DNA of 48,872 nucleotides. It comes from an uncultured Flavobacteriales bacterium (GTDB taxonomy: Bacteria; Bacteroidota; Bacteroidia; Flavobacteriales_D; Parvicellaceae). Each line of letters begins with the position of its first letter. Within the stretch, counting starts at the first letter, position 1. Below the pieces are notes generated by a model. The model was not told where the DNA came from and did not search any database. It worked only from the letters and a program-made list of their open reading frames with translations. This document shows positions 1-10,129 of the stretch, piece by piece. The stretch is taken from positions 1-48,872 of the forward strand of contig CALSNM010000018.1 of NCBI GenBank assembly GCA_943787725.1, given 5' to 3'. A program made the position numbers and the translations under genes.

Positions 1-997
1 AAAATAATTCTGCTCTAGAACGTCCGCCATACCAATAGGAAACTTTTCTTCCTGTTTTTAGCGTTTTAAAAAGTTCATATAAGTGAGAACGCATAGGAGC
101 CATTCCTGCCCCACCACCAACATACAACATTTCAGCTTCTGAATGGTTAATAAAAAATTCGCCATAAGGTCCTGAAATTATTGCTTTATCACCTTCTTTA
201 AGATTAAAGATATAAGAAGATGCTATACCTGGATTTACATTCATCCAAGCATTTTCTTCCATCCCAAGGTGGAGCAGCTACACGCACATTCAACATAATC
301 TTTCTTCCCTCTGCAGGATAAGAAGCCATAGAATAGGCTCTAACTACTTCTTCAGAATTTTTCATTACCAAATCTCTCATTGCAAATTTACCCTCACCCC
401 AATCTTTTTCAAATTTATCAGGTTCACCAGGATGATCTTGCGGATGTGCTTTTACATCCATATCAGAAAATTTAATTTCACATTTTGGAATCTTAATCTG
501 GATATAACCACCAGCTTTATAATCCATATCCTCAGGAATCTCGACAATAAACTCCTTAATGTATGTAGCAACATTGTAATTAGAACAACAGTAGCTTCCC
601 ATTCTTTAATACCAAGAACTTCCTCTTCCACTTCTATCTTCCATGTCCTCTTTTACTTTCACTTGACAACCTAATCGAAAGTTGTCAGCAATTTCTTTAC
701 GAGAAAAATGGGGCGCCTCAGTTGGCAAAATACTACCACCACCCGAATGAACTTGACAAGTACATTGAACACAGGTTCCTCCACCACCACATGCAGATGG
801 TAAAAATATTCCAGCTGCACTCAATGTAGACAACAAGGTACCTCCACCGTCAACCGTTAATTCTTTTTCACCGTTAATGGTAATTTTAAGTTTACCTGAA
901 GGCATTAATTTAGCTCTAGCAAAAAGAAGTACAGCACTAGAACGAGCACAACAACCAAGAATACTGCAATTGTTATTATAATGATATTAAAATCCAT
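1..997 (-). CDS. nqrF: Na+-translocating NADH:quinone reductase subunit F (partial, frameshifted)
   Basis: NqrF is the NADH-oxidising entry subunit of the NQR sodium pump: it passes electrons from NADH through FAD to a 2Fe-2S cluster. Reading through frame breaks from the ATG at 997 gives one N-terminal membrane helix, then a plant-type ferredoxin domain with the cluster motif [10 protein letters not shown] and a later GCQV cysteine (606-905), then the FAD-binding domain with RAYSMASYP (204-602), then the NADH-binding domain with [16 protein letters not shown] and [10 protein letters not shown] close to the window edge. At least three frame changes are visible (about 907-930, 602-606 and 240-265); they disrupt a highly conserved protein and are probably sequencing errors. 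The C-terminus lies beyond base 1. It is the last gene of nqrABCDEF. The domain order distinguishes it from Rnf subunits. Confidence 0.93.
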
Positions 998-1019
998 TTT
1001 TTGTTTGTATTAAAATTTT

Positions 1020-1627
1020 TTAAAGTTCAAATCCCATAAATCCTAAAAATGCTAAGCCCCATTAATCCAGTTAGATAAATGCCATTCCTACACCCCTTAT
1101 TGGTGCCGGAACATGGGAATAACGAATTTTTTCTCGAATAGCTGCAATCAATACGATTGCTATAAACCATCCAAAGCCAGACCCTAATCCGTATACAGAT
1201 GCTTCACCAATGTTTTCGAATTGTCTTTCTTGCATAAATAATGAACCACCAAGAATTGCACAGTTTACAGCAATTAATGGCAAGAAAATTCCGAAGCACC
1301 ATACAATGCAGGAGAGAATTTCTCAACCAACATCTCTACTAATTGAACTATAGAAGCAATTACTGCGATAAACATAATAAAAGCTAAGAAACTTAAGTCC
1401 ATATCTGCATCATCCTAACCAAGCTAATGCTCCTTCTTTAAGAACATATGTTTCTAACAAATAGTTTACAGGAACTGTAACACCTAATACAAATATTACT
1501 GCGGCTCCAAGTCCAACACCTGTTTTAACAGTTTTCGAAACCGCCAAATAAGAACACATTCCAAAGAAAAACGTAAAGACCATGTTCTCTACAAATGCAG
1601 CTTTTATAAATATTTTAATAAATCCAT
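1020..1627 (-). CDS. nqrE: Na+-translocating NADH:quinone reductase subunit E (frameshifted)
   Basis: NqrE is a six-helix membrane subunit that, with NqrD, holds an intramembrane iron centre. Recognisable segments across the frames are [19 protein letters not shown] near the N-terminus, [15 protein letters not shown] in the middle, and [15 protein letters not shown] at the end, followed by TAA at 1020-1022. The two conserved cysteines (GMCSYLAVS and VNCAILGG) correspond to the residues known in Vibrio NqrE to coordinate the iron-sulfur site shared with NqrD. The start ATG at 1627 lies 3 bases after the nqrD stop. Frame breaks occur near 1610, around 1300-1420 and near 1070, so the open frame is in pieces; the protein is otherwise of normal length (about 200 residues) and gene decay is unlikely. 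Confidence 0.92.
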
Positions 1628-1630
1628 TTT

Positions 1631-2334
1631 TTACTTTTTTACAGTATTATCAATTTTTAATGTCCTTCTTGTAACTTGGGTTTCTACTCTTCTGAATCCA
1701 AATGTAAATGCTACTAATACCAATGATGATGGAGGCAACAACATCATTCCATTATTCTCATAACCCATTGCATACAATCCAGTATATCGGCTAGTTTACC
1801 TCTTCCAAATATTTCAAACCTAACAATGTTCCTGATCCAAATAATTCTCTTAAAGAAAGCCACAACAACTAATATAATGCCATAACCAATGCCATTTCCT
1901 AACCATCTAATGCCGATGCCCATGGTTTATTTGCTAAGGCAAATGCTTCTAAACGACCCATAATAATACAGTTGGTTATAATTAGGCCAACAAATACAGA
2001 TAATTGTTTAGATACATCATAAACAAATGCTTTTAATACTTGATCTACAATAATTACCAAAGCAGCCACTACAACTAATTGAACAATAATTCTAATTTTT
2101 CCAGGTATAAGGTTTCTCATTAAAGAAACAATAACATTACCAACAATCAATACAGCTAATACTGCCATGGACATAACCAATGCAGCATCCATTTTTACTG
2201 TTACAGCTAATGCTGAACATATTCCTAATACTTGAATCGTAACAGGATTCGTATCGTTCAATGGATCTGTTATTAACTTCTTATTCTTTTTGGAGAATAA
2301 TGGTTCTCTTTTCTTTTACAGCTACTTCGCTCAT
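1631..2334 (-). CDS. nqrD: Na+-translocating NADH:quinone reductase subunit D (frameshifted)
   Basis: NqrD is the membrane partner of NqrE in the sodium pump. The N-terminus starts [10 protein letters not shown] at 2334, then after a break continues [20 protein letters not shown]. The uninterrupted part (1899-2261) carries GICSALAVT and [15 protein letters not shown], whose cysteines match the two NqrD ligands of the NqrD-NqrE iron site. The tail reads through further breaks (near 1880, 1800 and 1770) to a lysine-rich end at 1631. Multiple hydrophobic helices are evident. The length of about 230 residues is somewhat longer than in Vibrio because of N- and C-terminal extensions, which is common in Bacteroidota. 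It sits between nqrC and nqrE in the expected operon order. Confidence 0.92.
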
Positions 2335-2352
2335 AATTCTAATTTTTCGAAG

Positions 2353-3192
2353 TTAAATATTGGTTAATAATTGTTTACCCTCTTCTTTCTGGAAGAATTT
2401 GTGATATACCGCTAATGTTCTATTCATCATTTCATCTACTCCAACGCTAGTAAATGTACCTCCGCTTATACCATCTACGTATGGCTGTGTAACACCTGTA
2501 CCTGGTTTTACAACCTTTACTGGAGTATATTTTCCTGTTTCATCTACAATAGTTTTCTCAATAAATTGATCACTGAAGAAAGTCTTTTGATATCTCAGCA
2601 CCTAAACCAGGTGTCTCTGACTTGTGATCAAACACAGCACCAGATATTGTTCTTCCATCCGATTCTAATCCAATGTAACCCCATACTCCAGCCCATAGCC
2701 CTTTGCCCATAACAGGAGATAACATAATGTTTTTTATCTTTACCTCACAAATAAACAATGGGTAATGAATGTTTGTTTCTTTCGTCAACTCATCCACTAA
2801 ATCACTACCTGCATATTTGTTTGTTAATGGTTGAACAAACTTTTTGTATTCTTTTTCAAATCAACAGCAAAAGCATCCTCTAGCGCTTTTTATATCCACA
2901 GGAGTTTCATTAGTCAACCTGAGTTCCTTCAATAATATTCCCTTCGTAATCAAGAATCAATCTTTCTACTACGTATTTTTTGAATTGCTCTCCAGCATCT
3001 TCTCTAGTAATAGATTTAGTTTCTTCAGAACCAATTGCTTTCAATATCAATTGCTTTTTCTCATTTCTGACATTGTCTTCTTGAATAGGCTTGAGTGAAG
3101 TTGAAACAAATGCCAAAAGACCTCCAACAACTACAACCATTACAGTTGCAAAAATTACGGTATATGCGTTACTTTCTCTTATTGATTCCCAT
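2353..3192 (-). CDS. nqrC: Na+-translocating NADH:quinone reductase subunit C (frameshifted)
   Basis: NqrC is a periplasmic flavoprotein subunit anchored by one helix, carrying a covalently bound FMN. The N-terminus MGINKR leads, across a one-base gap, into SNAYTVIFATVMVVVVGG, the membrane anchor. Downstream are SPVMGKGLWAGVWGYIGLE and DHKSETPGLGAEI, both family hallmarks, and DGISGGTFTS, which fits the flavin-attachment pattern Dxx(S/T)(G/A)(A/G)T with the last threonine as FMN site. Three frames are used (2910-3140, 2570-2797, 2353-2601), so several indels are present, probably errors. The start lies 2 bases after the nqrB stop. FMN attachment to NqrB and NqrC needs an ApbE flavin transferase, which is not encoded in this window. 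Confidence 0.92.
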
Positions 3193-3194
3193 GA

Positions 3195-4403
3195 TTATGC
3201 TATTTTAACTCGTTTTAATCTTCTTTTAATATTTGAACTAATCACCATGTGATCTATTAACGGAGCAAATACATTTGCTATTAATATTGCTAGCATAATC
3301 CCTTCTGGATATGCAGGGTTTACAACTCTTATCAATATTCCTAAGAAACCAGCTAAAAAGCCATAAAAGAACTTTCCTTTCGTGGTTTGAGCCGCTGTCA
3401 CCGGATCTGTAATCATAAAGACCATTCCGAACAAAAAGCCACCATACATAAGCTGGTGAATCGCCGGAAGCTGCATATAAGCATTATCACCTGCAAATTG
3501 ATTCATTATCAAAGCCATTACCAATCCTCCAACAAAAAATGATGCCATTACTCTCCAACTAGCTATTCCAGTAATCAATAAAAATATTGCTCCTAGCATA
3601 ATTGGAAAAACAGATGACTCTCCAATTGAACCTGGATATAACCCCCACATAGCTTCCACAAAAGAATGTCCTTTTCAATAAATTCATCCAGAGAAGAATA
3701 AGCAGGTTGCTCTTGAGTAAAAGAAGCTAAATCTCCTAAAGGAGTTGCTCCTGACACCCCATCTACTAAATTACCTGAACCTTTCAATTCTTTAAAACCT
3801 GAAATCCATACATTATTTCCGGACATCGATGTAGGGTGTGCAAAAAATAGAAACGCACGAGCGGTTAAGGCAACATTTAAAATATTCATTCCTGTTCCAC
3901 CAAAGACTTCCTTACCTATTACAACAGCAAAAACTACTGATACAGCGACCATCCATAATGGGGTATCAATTGGCATAATCAGTGGAATCAACATTCCTGA
4001 AACTAAATATCCCTCTTGAACGGCATGACCGTTCTTTAATTGCAAAAATAAACTCAACTCCTAAACCAGCTCCATAAGAAACAACTATAAATGGCAGAAC
4101 TTTCATTAAACCATATAGGAACTGATCAACACCAGACCATTCGATGGTCGAATTTGCAAGATCATGTTGCAATCCAACATTGTACATTCCGAATAACAAA
4201 CAGGGAATTAACGCCAAAATAACAAACATCATAGTTCTCTTAAGATCAATACCATCTCTAATGTGCGCTCCTCCGCTTGTAGTATGATTTGGAGTAAACA
4301 TTAAAGTGTCTACAGAATCAACCAATGGAAATAGTTTTTTAGTTTTTTCTGACTTGTTCAGCTTAGCGTGAGCGTTGTCAAATATGTTTCTTAAAAATTT
4401 CAC
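3195..4403 (-). CDS. nqrB: Na+-translocating NADH:quinone reductase subunit B (frameshifted)
   Basis: NqrB is the large membrane subunit that carries a covalent FMN and riboflavin and contains the sodium channel. The N-terminal part (3966-4403) begins [20 protein letters not shown] and includes the [20 protein letters not shown] stretch typical of the family. The central part (3593-4057) has [20 protein letters not shown] and the flavinylation motif DGVSGATPL, whose threonine is the FMN attachment site. The C-terminal part (3195-3659) has [11 protein letters not shown] and [15 protein letters not shown]. Two frame breaks (about 4020-4050 and 3650-3665) separate these blocks. About 400 residues and roughly ten helices are as expected. 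The gene starts 34 bases after the nqrA stop. Confidence 0.93.
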
Positions 4404-4437
4404 TATCTAATTACTTTAATTTAATATAAATTATGAA

Positions 4438-5799
4438 CTACATGCATTCCTTGTGAATAACATCCAAACCTTCTCTAACAATTTCTTGAGAATTTATTTT
4501 AGAAGTACAAACAAACTCACACAAGGCAAAATCCTCAGGAGCAACCTCATAAATCCCTAATTTCTCCATTGAATCAATGTCATTTATCATAACTGACTTA
4601 ATTAAATGAACAGGGTAAATATCAAATGGAAAAACTTTTTCATATTCTCCAGTTACAACAAATGCCCTTTCCTCTCCATTTAGGTTTGTATCAACATCAA
4701 ATTTCTTCGGTCCAAATATTTTGCTTGGGTAAGCAGAATTATTCGATAACTTTTTAAATCCTGGCTCTAACCAACCCTTTGTTAAAAAAAACTTATGTTC
4801 ATTTCCTTCTGGAACTACAGTTAGTTGCGAGTCGTAAAAACCAATATAACCATCCGCTTCAATTTGAGAACCCGTTAGCACGTTACCGCTAATATAGCGA
4901 ACGTTGTCTGTATTGGAATTACCATTCAATACATCGCTAGCATTCGCTCCAATGATTATTCTATAATATTTTCTATTTGTAGCTTCGGAACCTGTTAACG
5001 CCACTAACTTCGAAGCATCATGCCTTCCTGTCAGAAGACACCTACCAATTATAGCAACATCTTGCGCATTTACTGTCCAAACAACCTCTCCCTTATTTAT
5101 AGGGTCAATTTGATGAATCTGTGGTCCTACATTACCTGCTGGATGCGGACCTGAAACTTTGTTCGTAACTACTTTCTTAACTTGAGTAAATGAAGCATCA
5201 GCACCACCTTTAGCTCTTAATTGTAGATTAACATTGCCTTCTGTAAGCTTATTCAATATATCAACTCCCGCTTGAAACTCTTTATCTCTTGTATATAAAA
5301 GGTAATCATAATCCGGTGCCAAAGGACTGGAATCAAAACCTGAAATAAAAATAGATTTTGGAGTGTCGGTGTAATTTGCAACAACATCAATCGGGCGCAT
5401 TTTAATAAATGGCCATAATCCGCTTGACAATAGTGCTTCTTTTGCTGTTTCTCTATCTAAAGAAGCTATATCAACAGGGGCACCTGGCTCATAAGATATT
5501 TCTTTGTCTGCTTCTATAACAACTTCTAAAATCTTTCTTTTAGCACCTCGTTTAACTTCTTGAATTTTTCCGCTTACCGGAGAAACGTATTTAATGTCCT
5601 CTCTGTATTTATCTTGAAAAATTGGAGTTCCAGCTTTTACTGGGTCTCCTACTCTTTTCAATAACTTTGGTATAAGACCATGAAAATCAGTTGGTTTAAT
5701 AGCGTAAGTAGATGACAATGGTGCTTCAGTAGAGCTTCTTTCGGCATCTCCTTTAATTCTGATATCCAATCCTTTACGGATTTTTATGGATTTTGACAT
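4438..5799 (-). CDS. nqrA: Na+-translocating NADH:quinone reductase subunit A
   Basis: NqrA is the peripheral cytoplasmic subunit of the NQR pump, associated with quinone reduction. This is the only intact nqr gene in the window (about 453 residues). The N-terminus MSKSIKIRKGLDIRIKGD and the IKPTDFHGLIPKLLKRVGD segment match Bacteroidota NqrA, which has an RnfC-like barrel-sandwich start. VSGPHPAGNVGPQIHQIDP is the conserved central motif. An in-frame ATG five codons upstream (5814) would add MKNHL; I prefer 5799 because the candidate promoter at 5828-5835 would put the transcript start near 5821, leaving a reasonable leader. First gene of nqrABCDEF, divergent from the T9SS plug-like gene. 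Confidence 0.96.
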   Translation of the reverse strand: MSKSIKIRKGLDIRIKGDAERSSTEAPLSSTYAIKPTDFHGLIPKLLKRVGDPVKAGTPIFQDKYREDIKYVSPVSGKIQEVKRGAKRKILEVVIEADKEISYEPGAPVDIASLDRETAKEALLSSGLWPFIKMRPIDVVANYTDTPKSIFISGFDSSPLAPDYDYLLYTRDKEFQAGVDILNKLTEGNVNLQLRAKGGADASFTQVKKVVTNKVSGPHPAGNVGPQIHQIDPINKGEVVWTVNAQDVAIIGRCLLTGRHDASKLVALTGSEATNRKYYRIIIGANASDVLNGNSNTDNVRYISGNVLTGSQIEADGYIGFYDSQLTVVPEGNEHKFFLTKGWLEPGFKKLSNNSAYPSKIFGPKKFDVDTNLNGEERAFVVTGEYEKVFPFDIYPVHLIKSVMINDIDSMEKLGIYEVAPEDFALCEFVCTSKINSQEIVREGLDVIHKECM

Positions 5800-5827
5800 A
5801 AGGTGATTTTTCAAATAATTAACTTCG

Positions 5828-5835
5828 CAAAATTA
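5828..5835 (-). promoter_or_regulatory. Candidate Bacteroidota -7 element for the nqr operon
   Basis: Read on the minus strand the site is TAATTTTG, an exact match to the Bacteroidota sigma-ABfr -7 consensus TAnnTTTG. It lies about 28 bases before the preferred nqrA ATG. The -33 region has only a weak TTT, so the -33 match is poor. In AT-rich DNA this octamer can occur by chance. Confidence 0.5.
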
Positions 5836-5840
5836 TAAAT

Positions 5841-5871
5841 TTGCTGTTTCTAATAAAGCGTTATATCTTTA
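5841..5871 (+). promoter_or_regulatory. Candidate promoter for the T9SS plug-like gene
   Basis: TTG at 5841-5843 is followed 20 bases later by TATCTTTA (5864-5871), one mismatch from TAnnTTTG. Spacing agrees with the Bacteroidota -33/-7 arrangement, and the start codon follows at 5899. The site interleaves with the nqr promoter on the other strand, so the two operons share a control region of under 100 bases. Confidence 0.45.
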
Positions 5872-5898
5872 ATTCAATATACTACACACTAATTTAGA

Positions 5899-7281
5899 AT
5901 GATTATAAATAACAAAAATAAGCCTTCGATATTTCTGCTACCACTGATGCTGTTAGGAATGCTATACAATTGTACCCCAAAAGCGGTTTCAACTGAAGAA
6001 AGATTTACTACTACAGAAACTGAGAACACTGCAACAATTGCTGCCGAAAAGGAAGAGTTTTTCGAAGAAGAGCCAACACTATATAAGAATCTAACATACA
6101 ATCCTAAAATAAAAACAGTTTTACTCTACAAGAAAGGTTCGGTGCTTTCTGATCCAGTAATTAGATTGAACTCGGAGGAAACACTCGAGCTAAGGTTTGA
6201 CGAATTAGATCGCGACATAGATACCTACCAATATAAAATAATTCACTGCAATGCAGATTGGACGCAAAGTGGCCTAACGGACATGGATTACATAAACGGT
6301 TTTGACGAGAACTATATCGATAATAATAAATATTCTTTTAATTCATATCAAAGCTATGTGCACTATTGGGTGGAGTTCCCTAATGAGAACATACAATTAA
6401 CAAAGTCCGGGAATTACATTATTGTGGTATATCCTGAAGGTGAAGAACAGTATCCGGTGCTAACACAAAAATTTTACGTCACTGAAAACAGCATGCAGAT
6501 TCTTCCTAAAGTTAAGTATCCAGCCAAACTTGACGACAAATATTATAGACAAGAAGTTGACTTTACCTTGTCGTATGATAAATTACAAGTTATCAATCCC
6601 TATTCGAATATAAAAGTACACATTGAACAAAATCACAGAACGGATAATTCATGTACCGAATTAACCCCAAATTTTGTTAAGGAAGATCAATTGATTTACA
6701 ACTATGAAGAAGACAATGTTTTTGACGGAGGAAACGAATTTCGATTTATAGATATTTCTACACTAAAAAACTATACACAAAGAGTCCTGAGTATTGATGA
6801 CAGGAATGGTTCCTACAAGGTAAAATTAAAACCAGACATTAAAAGAACGTATAAAAAATACCTAGAAACAGGAGATGCTAACGGTCGCCTATTTATTAAA
6901 AATATAGATGGCTTTGATCATAACCTAGAAAGCGATTATGCATATACCACCTTTACTATTCCTTATTCTCGTCCTCTAAACAAGGGTGACTTATACATAT
7001 ACGGCCAATTAAGTAATTGGGAAATAGACAATGCTTACCGACTAAAATACGACTATGACGCACTAGCATACAAAGCTGAAATTTACCTAAAACAAGGTGT
7101 TTACAATTACACTTACCTTTATGTAAGTGACACTGCTAAAAGTGCGGACATTTCGCTTATTGAAGGAACACATTTCGACACTGAAAACGAATATATTTTC
7201 AAAGTCTATTACAAAGATCCTGGTGAGTTTTACGATCGTATTTTATTGTATTACACGGCAAACTCTAGAGACAATTTTTGA
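5899..7281 (+). CDS. DUF5103-family protein, probable type IX secretion system plug
   Basis: The protein (460 residues) matches in layout the DUF5103 family, of which a Flavobacterium member was identified as the plug that closes the periplasmic side of the SprA translocon channel in the T9SS. An N-terminal hydrophobic stretch ends in LYNC, so it is exported and perhaps lipidated, though the lipobox is imperfect. After an acidic linker (residues 35-60) come beta-rich domains, with family-like features such as YKIIHCNADW, YVHYWVEFPN and a C-terminal GVYNYTYLY segment. It neighbours nqrA divergently. Three T9SS-sorted proteins occur in this window, consistent with an active system, but no other T9SS core gene is present here. 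Assignment rests on my recognition of the family, not on a search. Confidence 0.8.
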   Translation: MIINNKNKPSIFLLPLMLLGMLYNCTPKAVSTEERFTTTETENTATIAAEKEEFFEEEPTLYKNLTYNPKIKTVLLYKKGSVLSDPVIRLNSEETLELRFDELDRDIDTYQYKIIHCNADWTQSGLTDMDYINGFDENYIDNNKYSFNSYQSYVHYWVEFPNENIQLTKSGNYIIVVYPEGEEQYPVLTQKFYVTENSMQILPKVKYPAKLDDKYYRQEVDFTLSYDKLQVINPYSNIKVHIEQNHRTDNSCTELTPNFVKEDQLIYNYEEDNVFDGGNEFRFIDISTLKNYTQRVLSIDDRNGSYKVKLKPDIKRTYKKYLETGDANGRLFIKNIDGFDHNLESDYAYTTFTIPYSRPLNKGDLYIYGQLSNWEIDNAYRLKYDYDALAYKAEIYLKQGVYNYTYLYVSDTAKSADISLIEGTHFDTENEYIFKVYYKDPGEFYDRILLYYTANSRDNF

Positions 7282-7380
7282 CATAAACCTAAACTAACTG
7301 TCACTATTAGCTTTTGCGAACGTTTATTACTATATTGAGCATTGAAGGTTAGAGAATGCTTTTTTTAGACAACAATCACA

Positions 7381-7845
7381 ATGGACAAACAATTTGAAAT
7401 TTTACTGATTACCCGAAAGAACGTACTTAATTCAATAAAGGACTTATCAATGGACGAGTTAACGAAAATTCCAATTGGATTTAACAATAACATTATTTGG
7501 AATGCAGCTCACAACTTAGCCACGCAGCAGTTACTAGTTTATAAATTAAGTAGACAGAGCCCCGTTATACCCTTAGAATTAATCGAGAAATACAGGAAAG
7601 GGACTTCAGCGCCAAAAAATATTTCAGAAAATGAAATAAACGAGATTAAAGGACTATTAATATCTTCTGCAAAACTAATGCAACAAGATTATGATAGTGG
7701 TTTATTTACGGAATATTCTGAATATACTACAAGTTACAATATCACTCTGAGCAGCACAGAAAAGGCAATTGCTTTTAATAATGTGCACGAAGGTTTGCAC
7801 TTTGGATATATAATGGCCTTAAAAAGAGCTATTGGCTCTGTTTAA
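7381..7845 (+). CDS. DinB-family four-helix-bundle protein
   Basis: A 154-residue protein of the DinB/YfiT-like superfamily, metal-binding four-helix bundles often tied to thiol chemistry (bacillithiol or mycothiol transferases) but usually of unknown substrate. The expected three-histidine site is visible: one histidine in AAHNLATQQL and two in VHEGLHFGYIMALKR. The N-terminal EILLITRKNVLNSIKDLS helix is also typical. It has its own upstream region of 99 bases and no obvious operon partner; the next gene (tex) converges on it with a gap of only 29 bases. Function here is unknown. Confidence 0.8.
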   Translation: MDKQFEILLITRKNVLNSIKDLSMDELTKIPIGFNNNIIWNAAHNLATQQLLVYKLSRQSPVIPLELIEKYRKGTSAPKNISENEINEIKGLLISSAKLMQQDYDSGLFTEYSEYTTSYNITLSSTEKAIAFNNVHEGLHFGYIMALKRAIGSV

Positions 7846-7874
7846 TTGTTTTAAACTTCCTTTTTGCCGGAAAG

Positions 7875-9993
7875 CTAGATCAATTTTAATCCGATTCGTT
7901 TTCGATCAACATCTATAGAAATTACTTTTGCCTGAACATGTTGATGCACAGAAACTATATCAGCAGGGTTGCTTACATAACTATCTACGAGATTGGAGAT
8001 ATGGATTAAGCCACTTTCTTTTATTCCGATATCTACAAAAGCTCCAAAATTAGTAACATTGTTTACTATACCGACTATTTCCATTCCCTGTTCTACATCG
8101 GCAATGCTTCTTAAGCGCTTATCAAATTCGAAAACGCGGGCAATTTTACGAGGATCTCTACTAGGTTTAACCAATTCTTTTATCAAGTCATTAAGGGTTA
8201 GTTCCCCTACTTCTTTGGTAATATAATTTTTAATATCGAGATCACCTACCAACGCTTCATTTCCAATTAATTCGTTCAATGAACACTTAGCATCTTTTGC
8301 CATTTTCTTCACCAAAGAATACAGTTCTGGATGAACAGCGCTATTATCCAATGGATTTTCTCCATTTGCAATTCGCAAGAATCCTGCACTTTGCTCAAAT
8401 GCTTTTGTTCCTAATTTTGGTACTTTGTTCAATTCTTTCCGAGCCGTAAAGTCGCCATTTGTTTTTCTGTATGCAACAATATTTTCTGCTATTTGCGGTC
8501 CAATTCCAGAAACGTACGTCAAAATATACTTACTCGCTGCATTTACATCGACTCCCACTCTATTTACACTGCTTTCAACAACCGAATCGAGCCTTTGTTT
8601 TAATATTGCTCTGGTCAACATCATGCTGATATTGACCAACACCAATACTCTTTGGATCTATTTTAACCAACTCGGCAAGCGGATCCATTAACCTTCTTCC
8701 AATAGAAACAGCTCCACGAACCGTTACATCGTAATCTGGAAACTCCTCTCTAGCTATTTTCGAAGCTGAATAAATGGACGCTCCAGCTTCATTTACTATG
8801 TAGACATTTACTTTTGTACTGAATCGAACTCTTTTAATAAAAGCTTCCGTTTCTCTACCTGCAGTTCCATTGCCAATAGCGATAGCTTCAATTTTATATT
8901 GCTGTACCATGGTAGATATCTTCTTCATCGCATCGGCGCCTTTATTCTGAGGAGGATGCGGAAAAATAGTAGAATTACCAACTAAGTCTCCATTTTCACT
9001 CAGACAAACAACTTTGCAACCCGAACGAAATCCGGGATCGATAGCTAAGGTTCTTTTTCCTCCTAACGGAGATTGTAGTAATAGTTGACGCAAGTTTTCA
9101 GCAAATACTTTTATCGCTTCTACATCTGCTTGTGTTTTTAAATCTTTTTTTACTTCTGACTCTATAGATGTTTTTAATAATCGTGTATAAACATCTTTAA
9201 CTACTTCTTGTATTTCCTTATTAAAATCACCGTTGTGCTTTATTACGGAATCAGATACCATTAGAATTGCTTCTTTTTTTGGCGGTTCAATTACAACTTT
9301 CAAAACACCTTCTTTTTGCCCTCGATAAACCGCTAAAAAGCGATGTGACTTAATTCTTTTAATTGGTTCTTCAAAAGAGAAATAATCCTTAAACTTTTCG
9401 CCTTCTTCCTCTTTTCCTTTTACCATTTTGGATTTGAGCACACCTTCTCTCCAAAACAACCCTCTAATTTTTTGACGAATGTATTGTCTTTCACTAATCC
9501 ATAATGCAGCAATATCTTGAGCTCCTTTAATTGCCTCGTTAATATTCTTAACTTCTCCCTTAACAAACCTTTCTGCCATTGAACTAAAACTAGCTCCCGT
9601 TTGCGACATTAGGATCTTTGCTAAAGGCACTAGCCCTAATTCAATTGCTTTATCAGCTCTTGATTTTCTTCTTGGCTTAAATGGCAAATAAAAATCTTCT
9701 AATTCGTTAATTTCCCATGAATTTTCTATTTTTTCTTTTAATTCTTTACTTAGGTTCCCTTGTTCCGAAATAGTTTCTAAAATAGTTTTTTTACGCTTCT
9801 CTATATCCTTTAATTTTAACAAGGCTATTTGAATATTCTCAATTTGAACTTCGTCCAACCCACCTGTCATTTGTTTTCGATAGCGCGAAATAAAAGGAAC
9901 AGTTGCTTTTTCCTCGAGTAAATTTATTGTTGTCGAAACTTGCTTTTCGGAAATAGACAATGATTTCGAAATAAAAGATATGGGTAATGACAT
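7875..9993 (-). CDS. tex: Tex-family RNA-binding transcription accessory protein (one frameshift)
   Basis: Tex is a conserved cytoplasmic nucleic-acid-binding protein related to the core of eukaryotic Spt6. The N-terminal helical part has TVPFISRYRKQMTGGLDEVQ; the YqgF-like RNase H fold follows with TLAIDPGFRSGCK; then the helix-hairpin-helix region VGVDVNAASKYILTYVSGIG; and a C-terminal S1 domain with TNFGAFVDIGIKESGLIHIS. A single-base frame change at about 8601-8608 separates the two halves: HDVDQSN is followed in the other frame by LKQRLDSVVES, as if one base were inserted. About 706 residues after correction, normal for Tex. I start at MSLPISFISKSL (9993); 24 further codons upstream are open but do not resemble the family. 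Confidence 0.93.
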
Positions 9994-10115
9994 GGTTAAA
10001 ATTTTAGTATCACAAGTATAAAAATTATATACCGACTTTTTCGATTGAATATAAATTGTTTCCAACTATCATAGCCTTATTTAAGATTCATCTCCATGAT
10101 TAATTGCACAGTTGA

Positions 10116-10123
10116 TATATTTG
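10116..10123 (+). promoter_or_regulatory. Candidate -7 element just before the MFS gene start
   Basis: TATATTTG exactly fits TAnnTTTG and ends 6 bases before the ATG at 10130. If used, transcription would begin at or within a base or two of the start codon. No good TTG is found about 20 bases upstream, so support is limited. Confidence 0.35.
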
Positions 10124-10129
10124 CAAGAT

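Noticed and set aside
1..5799. Rnf complex instead of NQR
   Set aside because: The NqrA and NqrF types, two flavin-attachment threonine motifs in NqrB and NqrC, and gene order A-F fit NQR; no RnfB-like multi-iron protein is present.
7316..7325. Promoter-like TTTTG before the DinB gene
   Set aside because: The spacing between TA and TTTG is three bases, not two, so it misses the consensus.
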